Assembly: GCA_964645655.1 (NCBI GenBank)
Contig: CAZXZS010000001.1
Location: forward strand, 372,001-436,000
DNA: 64,000 nt
Reading direction: 5' to 3'
Source: JAGOUA01 sp964645655
Lineage (GTDB): Bacteria > Patescibacteriota > Patescibacteriia > 2-12-FULL-60-25
Both the position numbers and the translations under genes were made by a program. The notes below the pieces were generated by a model, which was not told where the DNA came from, did no database searches, and worked only from the letters and a program-made list of their open reading frames with translations. Of the stretch, positions 1 to 9,000 are shown piece after piece (position 1 is the stretch's first letter; each line of letters starts with the position of its first letter).

Positions 1-1
1 G

Positions 2-376
2 GGAAGGGTATCCGCATATGCCGATCTGTATTCTCCGCAACGCCTGAAAGGGGTTGGCGCTACCTTGTCTTTTGGGGCGCATTTCGCCAAGGAGCTGGTG
101 AGGCGCGTCGTCCAGTCCGCGGAAGTGGACCTGAAGGACCTGCCTGCCGGCCAAGGGCGCATCATTGAGCGCGATGGCAAGAAGATCGCCGTCTTCCGCA
201 CGCCGGCGGGCGATCTGATCGGCTGTTCGGCGATCTGCACGCATTTGGGATGCGTGGTCGCCTGGAACCAGGCGGAAACGACGTGGGACTGCCCCTGCCA
301 TGGAAGCCGGTTCAGCCATAAAGGCAAGACGCTGAACGGTCCAGCGACGGAGGATTTGGCGCGCGTCGATCTTTGA
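2..376 (+). CDS. FAD-dependent oxidoreductase, C-terminal Rieske [2Fe-2S] domain (5' partial)
   Basis: The frame is open to the left edge, so this is the end of a longer gene; the TTG at 65 is not its true start. The visible part is a Rieske domain with both cluster-binding boxes, CTHLGC and CPCHGSRF, followed by the ending GPATEDL. The preceding residues (AYADLYSPQRLKGVG) resemble the linker between a DAO-type FAD oxidoreductase domain and a C-terminal Rieske domain, a known bacterial architecture. The role is probably electron transfer to or from the flavin domain; the substrate cannot be told. The gene ends at TGA and is followed by a terminator shared with the converging gene. Confidence 0.8.
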   Translation, partial: GRVSAYADLYSPQRLKGVGATLSFGAHFAKELVRRVVQSAEVDLKDLPAGQGRIIERDGKKIAVFRTPAGDLIGCSAICTHLGCVVAWNQAETTWDCPCHGSRFSHKGKTLNGPATEDLARVDL

Positions 377-393
377 AAAAGGGGGGTGGAACG

Positions 394-423
394 AAAAGAG
401 GCTCACAAATGAGTCTCTTTTTT
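394..423. terminator. Bidirectional Rho-independent terminator
   Basis: A 12-bp stem (AAAAGAGGCTCA with TGAGTCTCTTTT, one G-T pair) around a CAAA loop, with T runs on both strands. It sits between two convergent genes. Confidence 0.8.
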
Positions 424-437
424 GATGATGCCTCGCC

Positions 438-1706
438 TCAGCGTCGATAGACGTGAACCCCGCGCACCGTCGTGCTGGTCGTGAACCCATCCAGGAAGGC
501 GCGCTCCTCCTGCGAAAGGGTTTCCGGGAGGAAGACGAACACGGTGCGTGCGGACGCTTGGACCTGCGGATCGCGCGGAAAACGGATGAAGGTCGTGCCG
601 AGGAGGTAATTCCAATCATAGCCGTAGTCGCCGGCGACCAGGGGCGTGGACGTGCCCGTCGCGAGGCTGCGGAGCGTGGCGATGTCAGCCGAGGTCCGCT
701 GGGGAGCCGTTTCCGTTAGGGGTCGCCAGAGGAGGTGGAGATCGAAGCCCGCCAGGATGCCCACAAGGGTCGCTGCGGCCACGATCACGGGTCGTTTTGC
801 GTCTTGGAGCTTCAGGACGCCCCAAATGGCGAGCGGGAGCGCATACGAGACGTAATACGGGGCCGGATTCTTGTAGAGATAAGCGGCGAAGAGCGCGATG
901 GTCGCGAGATAGGCGAGGGTCTCTTTTTTCGGGCGGCCTTCCGTCCACCAGGCGCCTAGCGCAAGGATGGCCGCGCTCCCGATCAAGCGCGTGCCTTCGC
1001 CGCGCCAAACCCACACGAGCCGTGCCCAGCCCACGGCTTCGCTTCGCTTGGCCAGGTCAACGGCATCGGCCAACGCGAACGGGTTCGTGCCGAGCCAGAG
1101 GGTGACGAGGCCCGTGTGGGCGAGCAGCAGGATCGCGGTTCCGCCGACCTGCCAACGCGATGGGGCCTCCGGTCGTTCTTGCCAGGCCCGCCAAAGGGCG
1201 TAACTGACGAGGGGAAGGAGCAGGACACCTTGGATCTGCGACCAGACGGCGAGCAGGTAGCCGCCGACAAGGAACCGAAGCGAGACGCGTTCGCGTGCCC
1301 CGAGGCCATAGACGATAAGCGCGAACCCGAGCGCTAAAAATGAGGTCTGAAAGCCCTGTCCGGTCCAGGTGACGCTCGCCGCGTGAAGGAGGATCGGCGC
1401 GAGGAGCAGCAGGGAGGTTGCGCGGCCCCGCTTCAGGACCAGCGCGAACAGGATCCACGCGGCCCCAAGGTCAGCCAGGAGCGTCGGGAGCCTCACCGCG
1501 AGGATCGTCGATCCGAATAGGGCCTGGCTCGCGAGGCTGATCCACCGGCCCAACGGCGGATGGGGGACGGGGATGTTGAGGGCGTATTTCGCGGGATCGG
1601 TTGACAGGACGCCGCGCGATACGCTCCACGCGAAGAAGGTGACGACGAGCGCCGTCCAAGCCGTCATCAGGCCGATCATCCATCGGCGCTCATTGGGTGA
1701 GGCCAT
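438..1706 (-). CDS. GT-C type membrane glycosyltransferase (ArnT/PMT-like)
   Basis: A 422-aa polytopic membrane protein with about ten hydrophobic helices. The first periplasmic loop carries an acidic DPAKY (Asp37) and HPPLGRWI (residues 49-56), which fits the PMT_2/ArnT branch of GT-C enzymes that transfer sugars from polyprenyl-phosphate donors at the outer membrane face. Donor and acceptor are unknown. The start overlaps the end of the upstream gene by 17 nt, so the two are probably cotranscribed with the mutase-like and GtrA genes as a cell-surface polysaccharide cluster. Family assignment is moderately sure. Confidence 0.65.
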   Translation of the reverse strand: MASPNERRWMIGLMTAWTALVVTFFAWSVSRGVLSTDPAKYALNIPVPHPPLGRWISLASQALFGSTILAVRLPTLLADLGAAWILFALVLKRGRATSLLLLAPILLHAASVTWTGQGFQTSFLALGFALIVYGLGARERVSLRFLVGGYLLAVWSQIQGVLLLPLVSYALWRAWQERPEAPSRWQVGGTAILLLAHTGLVTLWLGTNPFALADAVDLAKRSEAVGWARLVWVWRGEGTRLIGSAAILALGAWWTEGRPKKETLAYLATIALFAAYLYKNPAPYYVSYALPLAIWGVLKLQDAKRPVIVAAATLVGILAGFDLHLLWRPLTETAPQRTSADIATLRSLATGTSTPLVAGDYGYDWNYLLGTTFIRFPRDPQVQASARTVFVFLPETLSQEERAFLDGFTTSTTVRGVHVYRR

Positions 1707-2046
1707 AGGACCAGATATATTGCATCGGTTCCGTCCGCGACCAGCCGACGTTGAGCGTCTTTCGCGGCGTATGGGAGGTCACGAGGTTCGGCTGCTCGAC
1801 CATGAACAGCTCGCAACCGGTCGGGTCGCACCCCAGCCGATCGATCACGAAAAACGAGCGTGGGACGCCGTGGTCGTCACGCAGGCTGTTGAGGATCATG
1901 GTGAGCTGCGCGCGAACCTCGCCGGACAGGTAGAGGGCACGAAGGTTCCAGCCGCGCCGCAAGAGGGTCGCGCCGATCACGATCGTCACGAGGGCACTGA
2001 AGAGGAAGAACAGGCGGACGCGTACGGGCATATCACTTTTTCTCAT
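1690..2046 (-). CDS. Small membrane-anchored protein of unknown function
   Basis: A 118-aa protein with one N-terminal transmembrane helix (about residues 9-27) and a soluble remainder containing the pair CDPTGC. I do not recognise a family. Its gene overlaps both neighbours (14 nt with the mutase-like gene upstream, 17 nt with the glycosyltransferase downstream), so it belongs to the same operon and may be an accessory subunit of the glycosyltransferase. That role is inference only. Confidence 0.55.
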   Translation of the reverse strand: MRKSDMPVRVRLFFLFSALVTIVIGATLLRRGWNLRALYLSGEVRAQLTMILNSLRDDHGVPRSFFVIDRLGCDPTGCELFMVEQPNLVTSHTPRKTLNVGWSRTEPMQYIWSYGLTQ

Positions 2047-3591
2047 GGTACTCCTGCTCCGTATTGACCGCCCAGAGGTCGGCCTTGTCGGTGGAACCGG
2101 CGAGGATCAGGTCGACCGCCGTCATGGCCGTGAGCATCGAGTGGTCCTGGTTGTTGTAGCGGTGCATGCCGTTGCGGCCGAGGAGGAAGAGGTTCCGGAA
2201 GCCGTCGAGGTAGGCGCGGAGCGTGTCGAACTCGTTGTAGGTGCCGAAATAGGCAGGATAGGCCTTCTTCTCACGCGGGACGGTCCCGTCGAGGACGTCT
2301 TCGGGGCGGATGAGCCCGATGGCGGCGAGCTCTCGCTTCCCGAGCGCCAGCAGGTCCGCGTCGGTTTTTTCCCACAGCACGTCGCCTTCGTTGCAGAAAT
2401 ATTCCATGCCCACCCAAACCGTGCCCTGGTCGTTCACGAGGTATTCGCTCCAGTTGTTGAAGACTTGCAACCGTCCCACGTGGACGTCGGGGTCGTGGAT
2501 GTAGATCCAGTTGTCGGTGATGGTCGGGCTGTTCGCTTCCAGGCCCAGGCGCTTCACGAGCAGGCCGACGGCCAGGAAGTCGCGGTAGCTCAGGCCGTCC
2601 GCGATCCGGCGCGGGCCTTCCGGGACGTCCGCGTTGAGTCCGGCCACCAGCTCGCGGATCGGCATCGTCGAGAAGGCGTAGTCGGCCTCGTAGGTTTTTG
2701 GCCCGTCTTTTCCGTCCGTCGTTACCGAAACGATCCGGTCGCCCTCGACTTGGAGAGACGTTACGCGTCGGCCCATGTGGATTTCCCCGCCCTTGCCCCG
2801 TACCTCGTCGGCAACCGTCTCCCACATGAGGTCGGGCCCCAGCTTCGGATAGAAAAAGCGTTCGATGAGCGAGGTTTCCGTCTCTTTCTGGGACAGGGAA
2901 CCGCGTTTTGGGAGGAGCCGCTTGAGGTAATGGGTGATGACCTTCGTGATCGACAGCCCCTTGATGCGTTGCGCCCCCCATTCCGGGCTGATTTCGCGAC
3001 ACGGCAGGCCCCAAACCTTTTCCGTATAGGATCGGAAAAACGTCTTATAAAGCTCATCGCCGAACCGGTTCAGGAAAAAATCCTCGAGGCTCTTCTCGGG
3101 CATGATGGGGAAGAGGCGGCGGCGGACGTAGGTGAGCCCGATCTTGGCCATGCGCCAGACGCCCAATTTTCGGACCGTATCCCATGACAGCGTGATCGGA
3201 TAGGGAAAGAACTGCTTGCCAAAAAGATGCGCGACAGCCGGTTGCGGACGAGCATGACCCGGTCCGTGGTGGTCGGGTCGACGGTCTGGTTGGGCGCCTG
3301 CACGTTCGCCGTACGGTTCTGGTAGCTGACGGTAAGGTCGCCATGTGCCCCTGTTTTCAAAGGGAGCATCGAGAGCCACCAGTCCATCACGCGGTCCGAT
3401 TTCGAAAAGAAACGGTGGCCGCCGATGTCGATGCGGTTCCCCTTGTAGACGACGGTCTTGGAGATGCCGCCGACGTAGGTATCGCTCGCCTCAAGCACGA
3501 CCGGGTGGATGTCGGTGCGGGTGAGGAGCTCGTAGGCGGCGGTGAGGCCGGCCGGGCCGGCACCGATGATGATCGCGGTTTTTTTGCTCAT
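2033..3591 (-). pseudogene. UDP-galactopyranose mutase-like FAD oxidoreductase, frameshifted
   Basis: The 5' part (ATG at 3591) begins MSKKTAIIIGAGPAG, a Rossmann FAD-binding motif, and continues with GGHRFFSKSD typical of UDP-galactopyranose mutase/amine-oxidase-like enzymes. At the A5 tract 3221-3225 (T5 on the coding strand) the frame breaks. One extra T would join ...RLSRIFF to GKQFFPYPI and give a single protein of about 519 aa ending at 2033. Both halves are well conserved, so this is either a one-base homopolymer error in the assembly or a recent mutation. The gene starts on an ATGA overlap with gtrA, and the cluster suggests a role in surface glycan precursor synthesis. Confidence 0.75.
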
Positions 3592-3983
3592 ACGGGTTTT
3601 TTGGTGAACAACAGCCATTTGCGGACCCCATAGTTCCAAAAGAAGACCATGCCCACGCTCGCGGCCTTCGCGAACCAGAGCGGCCAGCCGAGCCGTTCGA
3701 CGCCGAGCCAGAGGAGGAGCGCGTTCCAGCCGGCCCCAAGCAGGCCGATCGCCGCGAACCAGAGGAGCTCGACGCGCCCATCCGCCAGCCGACGCTCCTG
3801 GAACGCCCAGCGGACGCTGAGGAGGTAGTTCGCGGCCAGGCCTGCCATGAAGCCCGCGAACCCGGCGGCCTGGTAGGGCGCGCCGAGGACCGACGTCAGG
3901 ATCGCCAACGTTCCCGCATCCACAAGCAAGGCCAGCACGCTGACGACGAGGACGCGCCCGAGCTCGGGCAGGTGTGCGCGCAT
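3588..3983 (-). CDS. GtrA family membrane protein
   Basis: A 131-aa protein with four predicted helices, an N-terminal VSVLALLVDAGTLAIL stretch and the ending NYGVRKWLLF. Length and layout match GtrA/DPMS-like proteins, thought to help polyprenyl-linked sugars cross the membrane in O-antigen glucosylation or teichoic-acid decoration. It is first in the leftward surface-glycan operon, and its stop overlaps the next start as ATGA (translational coupling). Confidence 0.8.
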   Translation of the reverse strand: MRAHLPELGRVLVVSVLALLVDAGTLAILTSVLGAPYQAAGFAGFMAGLAANYLLSVRWAFQERRLADGRVELLWFAAIGLLGAGWNALLLWLGVERLGWPLWFAKAASVGMVFFWNYGVRKWLLFTKKPV

Positions 3984-4077
3984 GGGTCTCGTCGCCAGGA
4001 TAGGGGTTTGGAGGGGGCATGTCTATGCGGAGGGATCGGGGCGATCCATGCGCGTCACCTTTTTTTGGATAAAAAAG

Positions 4078-4111
4078 AGAGGCCGCTCCCCAAGGGTGGG
4101 GGAGGGCCTCT
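4078..4111 (-). terminator. Rho-independent terminator of the NadD/NadK fusion gene
   Basis: AGAGGCC plus CTCCCC (4078-4091) pair with GGGGAG plus GGCCTCT (4099-4111). Leftward transcription then meets a T6 run (A6 at 4071-4076). It separates the fusion gene from the glycan operon. Confidence 0.75.
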
Positions 4112-5578
4112 TCAGCGCATCTTGTCGGCCGGATTGTAGTCCTGGAAGTAGGCGACCTCGACGGCCGCCGCCCGACTGATGCGGATGTCCATCCCCTCCA
4201 CTTCCCCCACGCCGACGCCGTCCACGTAGCCCTTCATCGGCCGGCGGGCCGTCTCCAGGCCCCGGAACGAGATCTTGGCGGTCGGTGCGAAGTTCTCCGA
4301 GCGGTAGTGGTTGGGGACGCTGTGCCGGTTGAAGCCGCCGACCGCGAAGGTCAGCAGCCCGTCCGGGTTCTGGTCGAATGGGATGCCGGTCGCGCCCAGC
4401 GAGTCCGCGTAGCCCGTCGTCCCCACGGGGGTGGAAACCAGGGCCACGTCCGCCAGGAGGCGCTCGTACAGGCGGCGGCGGTTCGCGTCCACGGCCTCCA
4501 CCGCGATCGAGATCATGCTTTCCGGGGCCCGTACCCAGGCGTCCTGGTACGCGTAGGCCTCGTGCGTCCCGAGCGCGTTCTCGTAGGACACGCGCAGCAT
4601 GGGGAGGCGGTAGGCCTTGAGCGGCCCCTGGAGGAGCTCCTTGAGGTTGGCGCCTTCGGGCACCTCGTTCAGGTGGAAGCCCAGGTGCCCGGTGTTGACC
4701 CCGAAGAAGGGGACGCGCAGGCGCCAGTGCCGGCGGATGGCCCGCATCATGGTGCCGTCGCCGCCGAAGACGACGATGCAGCTCGGGCGATCGGCCTCGG
4801 AGATGGGCTCGCTCAGGCCATCGCCCGAGATCGGGTAGCCGAGCTCTTGGGCGAAGGCCCGTGCCCGTGCGCTCACGTACGTCTCGTCGCCGAGGTAGAT
4901 GATCGGCCGCGTCAGGTCGAGCTGCAGCGGGACCGGGTTCAGCGGGTGCGCGCCGTGGTAGAGCTGGTGGCGCTCGATGTACGCCGCGACGCGCGGGTCG
5001 ACGTGGTCGGTGACGTCGCAGTCCATCAGCAGCCGCGTCCGGTCGTGCCGGCTGCTGCCGTGCCAGTGCGCCTCGCCGGTGTCCGTGATCACGATCTTGC
5101 GCGGCGGCAGGTCGTCCGGGTTGTACTCCCCACGCACGATCACGATGAAACGCAGCCGCTCCCAGAGCTCCTGGCCGTGTTGCCAGGCCGTCTGGATCTT
5201 CGAGGCGCCGTCCTTGCCGCCACGGATGTCCGTCGTGTCGACGACGTGCCAGACCTCGTCGCCGTCCGCGCCGTACCGTGCCTCGAGCTCGTGGGTCCGC
5301 ATGAACTCCGGGCGTTCCAGGTCGTCGAGGACCACCCGGCAACGGGCCATGAGCCCGAAGGCCAGGTCGGCCATGGCGGCGCGGTGGACGGGGAGCACGC
5401 GGTTCTTCTTCGGATCGTCGGGCCGGGGCCCGCAGGGGATCACCAGGACCTCGTCGAAGTACGGGGGCTGGCCGGCCATGTTGTTGGCCTGGATGTTGAG
5501 GACGGCCTGCACGTATTGCTGATGGTGCAGGCCAGGCGGGCTGAACAGCTTGCCATAGAGGGCGATGCGTCGGCGCAT
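4112..5578 (-). CDS. NadD-like nucleotidyltransferase fused to NAD kinase
   Basis: This 488-aa protein has two parts. Residues 1 to about 215 resemble a nicotinate-nucleotide adenylyltransferase: a modified GxFxPxHxxH loop (GKLFSPPGLHH, 10-20) and a late SSRHDRTR segment like the ISSTxIR box. Residues 225-488 are an NAD kinase with GGDGT (272-276), GVNTGHLGF (293-301) and STPVGTTGYADSLGATG. NAD kinase makes NADP from NAD; the N-terminal part would supply the dinucleotide step before it. NadK is sure. The N-terminal activity is less so because the first catalytic loop is unusual. Confidence 0.85.
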   Translation of the reverse strand: MRRRIALYGKLFSPPGLHHQQYVQAVLNIQANNMAGQPPYFDEVLVIPCGPRPDDPKKNRVLPVHRAAMADLAFGLMARCRVVLDDLERPEFMRTHELEARYGADGDEVWHVVDTTDIRGGKDGASKIQTAWQHGQELWERLRFIVIVRGEYNPDDLPPRKIVITDTGEAHWHGSSRHDRTRLLMDCDVTDHVDPRVAAYIERHQLYHGAHPLNPVPLQLDLTRPIIYLGDETYVSARARAFAQELGYPISGDGLSEPISEADRPSCIVVFGGDGTMMRAIRRHWRLRVPFFGVNTGHLGFHLNEVPEGANLKELLQGPLKAYRLPMLRVSYENALGTHEAYAYQDAWVRAPESMISIAVEAVDANRRRLYERLLADVALVSTPVGTTGYADSLGATGIPFDQNPDGLLTFAVGGFNRHSVPNHYRSENFAPTAKISFRGLETARRPMKGYVDGVGVGEVEGMDIRISRAAAVEVAYFQDYNPADKMR

Positions 5579-5824
5579 GGGTGGTTCTCCTGAGTAGGGG
5601 GGGAAAGGGCGTTTGAGCGGTGTCAGAGCTTACCTGAAAGTGATAGGCATGTCAAGAGTGATGGCCTTATTTTTCGCAAACATTAGCCATTTTTTGTGAT
5701 TGACACTACACGGATCGCCGTGGCATTTGGGAAAGGATTGGCTAGCGGGTACCCGTTCCGTCCGTGGTTTCTATGCGTATGCCGGTCTTGTCCGTGGCGT
5801 GCTCGCGTGCGACCATGCCTTCCT

Positions 5825-6181
5825 ATGAAAACCACACACCAAGGCGGCTGCCATTGCGGGAAGGTTCGGTTCGAGGCGGCGATCGACCTCACGAAGCCGG
5901 CGCTCGTGTGCAACTGCTCGATCTGTTCGAAGCGCGGGTACGTGCTTTCGTTCGTGCCGGGGGCCGATTTCAAGCTCATTTCCGGCGAGGACGCGCTCAC
6001 GGACTACCTGTTCAACAAGAAGACCATCCACCATCTCTTCTGCTCGACGTGCGGCGTCGGGGCGTTCGGACGGGGCGTCGGGCCGGACGGGACGGAGTCG
6101 ATCGCGGTCAATGTCCGCTGCCTGGATGACGTCGATGCCTCGACGTTGCCATTTACCACGTACGACGGGAAGAGCCGCTAG
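5825..6181 (+). CDS. GFA/CENP-V family zinc-binding protein
   Basis: A 118-aa protein with GGCHCGKVRF near the N-terminus, CNCSICSKRG in the middle and FCSTCGV later, the cysteine pattern of the GFA family (Mss4-like fold) that binds structural and catalytic zinc. Some members bind glutathione-formaldehyde adducts; the substrate here is unknown. The ATG at 5825 is chosen because the conserved domain starts only a few residues later; longer in-frame starts upstream add non-conserved sequence. It is divergent from the NadD/NadK gene across a 246-nt gap. Confidence 0.8.
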   Translation: MKTTHQGGCHCGKVRFEAAIDLTKPALVCNCSICSKRGYVLSFVPGADFKLISGEDALTDYLFNKKTIHHLFCSTCGVGAFGRGVGPDGTESIAVNVRCLDDVDASTLPFTTYDGKSR

Positions 6182-6306
6182 GGGGCTATGCGGAAGCGCG
6201 TGCGCGGTCACGCGCTTTTTGTTTGTGGCGACGGCGATATGGGCGCCCAAGGAGAGCGGACGCGCGTGCAGCGGAGGGTGGGCCTGATCCTTTCGGGACA
6301 TTCGGG

Positions 6307-6312
6307 TATACT
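6307..6312 (+). promoter_or_regulatory. -10 element of a leaderless-type promoter
   Basis: TATACT lies six bases before the ATG at 6319, with no Shine-Dalgarno sequence possible between them. A transcript from here would start at or very near the start codon. Confidence 0.5.
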
Positions 6313-6318
6313 GGCGCC

Positions 6319-6711
6319 ATGCGTTCCGTTTCCGCCCGTACCGCCGCCCGGTTTTCGCTCTTCCTCATCTATGGTTGGTTTGGGGTGCTGAAAGTCATCG
6401 GCATGAGCCCGGCGGAGGGGCTGGTCACGGACATGTTCGCGACGGTCCTGGCTCCCGCGGAGGCGGCGAGCCTCGTCGCGCTGTTCGGGGCGTTCGAGGT
6501 CCTGATCGGTATCGCCTTCCTGCTGGTCGGGGCCCGGCGATGGGTGACGCGGCTGTTCCTGCTGCATATGACCACGACGTTCCTGCCGTTGGTGCTGCTG
6601 CCTTCGGCCACCTGGTCCGGCCTACTGGTCCCGACGCTGGTCGGGCAGTACATCCTCAAGAACTTCGCCCTGCTCGCCTTGGTGAAGGGATTGGCGGAAG
6701 GGGAGGAGTGA
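6319..6711 (+). CDS. DoxX-like integral membrane protein
   Basis: A 130-aa protein with four hydrophobic helices. The first reads FSLFLIYGWFGVLKVIG and the second contains ALFGAFEVLIGIAFLLVGARRW, with the Glu in a helix common to DoxX/MauE-like four-helix proteins. The function of such proteins is mostly unknown (redox or quinone links in some). The start was placed at 6319, just after the TATACT box; in-frame upstream sequence is GC-rich and not membrane-like. The following lipoprotein gene begins 22 nt after the stop, so the two may be cotranscribed. Confidence 0.6.
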   Translation: MRSVSARTAARFSLFLIYGWFGVLKVIGMSPAEGLVTDMFATVLAPAEAASLVALFGAFEVLIGIAFLLVGARRWVTRLFLLHMTTTFLPLVLLPSATWSGLLVPTLVGQYILKNFALLALVKGLAEGEE

Positions 6712-6732
6712 CGCGCGGCCAAGCCTTTTCCT

Positions 6733-7374
6733 ATGCCTATCCGATCCATCCCGCTTTTCCTGCTCGCGCTTGCCGCCCTTGGCGGCGGGTGTGCCCATCG
6801 GGCAGCAGGTCCGTCCGTCTCAGCGGTGCCAAGCGCCGCCTCATCCGCCATCCCCATCGAAGGGGCTCCCATCGCCTATCACGACCTGTTTCGTCGTGAG
6901 GCCGAACCGGAATGGCGGACGGTCTCTCTCGGCGGCTTCTCGCTCGCCGTGCCGTATTCGCCCGCATGGCGGTTCGCCGACGTTGGCCTCTCCGTCTATG
7001 ACGCTGACCAGCCGCTCGATCCGCAGGGGACGATCCGCTTCGGCCGACCGGTCGATGCCGGGACCTTCGTGTCGCGCGAATATGACGTCTCCCGCCGCCG
7101 CCTTCCGGACCCGAGGCAGGCCGATGCCGTGGCCGTCGTGCTGGCCGAGATGGATTGCGTCGATGGCTATGCCGCGCGACGGGCCACGATCGGCGGGATC
7201 CGTGGGGTCGAATACCATGTGGGCGGCGCGAAGGGATGCGCGCTCGGGTTTGCGTTCCAACGCGGCGCGTACCTCTATTACGTCAACAAGATCCCTGACC
7301 TCGGCCAACCGACCCCCGAGGTGGACGCGGAAATGGAGCGGGTCATCAAGGGGATCCGGGTCGCTGGGGGCTGA
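6733..7374 (+). CDS. Putative lipoprotein of unknown function
   Basis: A 213-aa protein with a short hydrophobic signal and a lipobox (LGGGC, Cys20), so it is probably anchored in the membrane by an N-terminal lipid. The mature part has an Ala/Ser/Pro linker and then a globular region with a hydrophobic C-terminal half (FQRGAYLYYVNKIPDL). No family is recognised. It follows the DoxX-like gene closely and ends before a clear terminator. Confidence 0.65.
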   Translation: MPIRSIPLFLLALAALGGGCAHRAAGPSVSAVPSAASSAIPIEGAPIAYHDLFRREAEPEWRTVSLGGFSLAVPYSPAWRFADVGLSVYDADQPLDPQGTIRFGRPVDAGTFVSREYDVSRRRLPDPRQADAVAVVLAEMDCVDGYAARRATIGGIRGVEYHVGGAKGCALGFAFQRGAYLYYVNKIPDLGQPTPEVDAEMERVIKGIRVAGG

Positions 7375-7396
7375 AGGGGCGTTCGGCACGTGGGGG

Positions 7397-7419
7397 CCGC
7401 CTCGGGGAGGCGGTTTTTT
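7397..7419 (+). terminator. Rho-independent terminator
   Basis: CCGCCTC / GAGGCGG stem with a GGG loop followed by T6, 22 nt after the lipoprotein stop and ahead of the converging phosphatase gene. Confidence 0.85.
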
Positions 7420-7442
7420 GGTGCGACACAAAAAACGTCCCA

Positions 7443-8153
7443 TCAGAAGTGGAACGTCTCGAGGCCGGTCCCCAGGTGCGGGGCGTCGTTGTAGGTGAGG
7501 GCGTAGAAGGGGCCTCGGGCCTCGTCCAGGCGCCGCGGGTCGTAGCGGAGCAAGGTGAGCGAGGTGTTGCGCAGCTCGCCGAGCGCCGACATGTCGCACC
7601 CGGTCACGCCGGCGAAGAGGGCCTTGATGCCGTTGCCGTGCCCGACCATGAGCAGGCGCAGGTCCTGGGGCGGCGGCCCGTGCTCACCCAGCTGGATGGC
7701 GATGGCCGTGTCGAGCGCCCATTCGTAGTACAGCGTCGCGACGTCGGCCATCGACTGGCCGTTCGGGCTGCGGTAGAAGGTGCCGCGCATGACGTTCATC
7801 CGTTGCCGGAGCGCGAGCGGGAAGCCCGAGGCCGCGTCGTCGCCCCGTGAGAGCTCGCGGAGCTTCGGGGAGGGCGGGAGGATGGCCGCGCCCTCGAGGG
7901 CGGGCCCGAGCCCCTCGAGCGTCTCCATGGCCCGCACGAGGTCCGAGCTGCCGGCGTGGGTGATCTTGAGGGCGCGCAGCGGCTCCGCCAGGCGCTGGGC
8001 CTGCTCCTTGCCGCGCGCGCTGAGCCGCGTGTCCGTGCCGTGCTCATGGGCCTTGCCGCGGGCCGCGTTCGCTTTGCTCTCGGCATGGCGGACGCAGATG
8101 AGGGTGAAGGGATGGGGAGGCAGGACGGGGCGGATGATTGGGCGTTCGCTCAT
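7443..8153 (-). CDS. Histidine phosphatase superfamily protein
   Basis: A 236-aa protein with the catalytic RHAESKAN motif (RHxxS form of the RHG motif) near residue 22, SSDLVRAMET (second-arginine region) and a late GHGNGIKAL holding the second catalytic His. These define branch-1 histidine phosphatases (phosphoglycerate-mutase-like). The substrate may be a phosphosugar, a nucleotide or a small phosphoester; it cannot be told from sequence. AAAGGA lies a few bases before the ATG, a weak ribosome-binding site. Confidence 0.8.
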   Translation of the reverse strand: MSERPIIRPVLPPHPFTLICVRHAESKANAARGKAHEHGTDTRLSARGKEQAQRLAEPLRALKITHAGSSDLVRAMETLEGLGPALEGAAILPPSPKLRELSRGDDAASGFPLALRQRMNVMRGTFYRSPNGQSMADVATLYYEWALDTAIAIQLGEHGPPPQDLRLLMVGHGNGIKALFAGVTGCDMSALGELRNTSLTLLRYDPRRLDEARGPFYALTYNDAPHLGTGLETFHF

Positions 8154-8311
8154 GGGGGTCCTTTGGGGAGGAGGGGAAGGGGGGAGCGGGCGGGGGTATT
8201 GGATGGGAATGGGGGCGTTTCGTCAAGGGGAGCGGGTTTAATTTTGAGTAATGGGACTACCGCCTCATTTCTAGGGCTTTGCATGATGAATGTGAAAAAC
8301 CTCCCGAATGC

Positions 8312-8317
8312 TATAGT
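8312..8317 (+). promoter_or_regulatory. -10 element of a leaderless-type promoter
   Basis: TATAGT ends eight bases before the ATG at 8326. There is no ribosome-binding site between them. Confidence 0.45.
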
Positions 8318-8325
8318 TAGACCGC

Positions 8326-8940
8326 ATGCGTGCTGAGTTGGCGACGTTACATGATGGGCTTGAGAGACTCCGACCTCTTATGATTTATACGAGTGAACCT
8401 GTTTATTTTACGCAAGGGCCGTATTCCGGGCCTCTCGTTCCGCTTGCGCGCGCCGTACGCGTGACCGCTAAAACGGTTGCGCGCTGGTGCGGCCGATATG
8501 AGGCGGGCCTGATCATCCCGAGACGGAAAGGTCAAGCGAACGAAGGCAGGAGCGGCAAGCTTCCGGACGATCCTGATGAGCGCGAGGCGTTCATCGAAGG
8601 GCTTTGCGATTGGCTGTTTGAGCATTCGCTAACGCCTGATCTCTTTAAGCTGTTCCTATACTCCTCGGATGGCATCACGATTGGCGAGGTCGCGCCGTTT
8701 GATCACCATGACGATACCTGTTGTTGGGCCTTAAACATTACTCCTGCGCAGTTCGCGGAGCTGCAAAGCGCGTGGGAGCGGGCGTCGCTTCCACGGGATC
8801 TGTTCTATGAGGCGTCAAAGGCCGTCTGTGAGGAATCGCCATCGGGACCGATTGGCCAGTTTTTCCGATGGCTTGGATGTTCTTTTGGGGGCAAAGGGTG
8901 TTACAGCCCAAAAGAGTGGGAGCGAAAATCGAAGCGATAG
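8326..8940 (+). CDS. Hypothetical protein with possible N-terminal helix-turn-helix
   Basis: A 204-aa soluble protein. Residues 39-58 (ARAVRVTAKTVARWCGRYEA) look like a recognition-helix segment (VTAKTVARWCGRY), so DNA binding is possible. The rest is acidic and includes a DHHDDTCCW stretch and scattered cysteines. No family is recognised. Base composition is lower in GC than in the genes to its left, so it may be a recent arrival, but it lies outside the prophage junction. Confidence 0.5.
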   Translation: MRAELATLHDGLERLRPLMIYTSEPVYFTQGPYSGPLVPLARAVRVTAKTVARWCGRYEAGLIIPRRKGQANEGRSGKLPDDPDEREAFIEGLCDWLFEHSLTPDLFKLFLYSSDGITIGEVAPFDHHDDTCCWALNITPAQFAELQSAWERASLPRDLFYEASKAVCEESPSGPIGQFFRWLGCSFGGKGCYSPKEWERKSKR

Positions 8941-9000
8941 GACACGATCGAGCGTTGATGGGCTTTGCGTGAGGGGTGCCTATTGGCGCGCCCTAAAAGC

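Noticed and set aside
2045..3187. 380-aa rightward frame over the mutase-like gene
   Set aside because: Antisense shadow rich in Val/Glu/Arg, with no recognisable motif.
4307..5593. 428-aa reading frame antisense to the NadD/NadK gene
   Set aside because: Same GC-driven artefact; the opposite frame has clear NAD kinase motifs.
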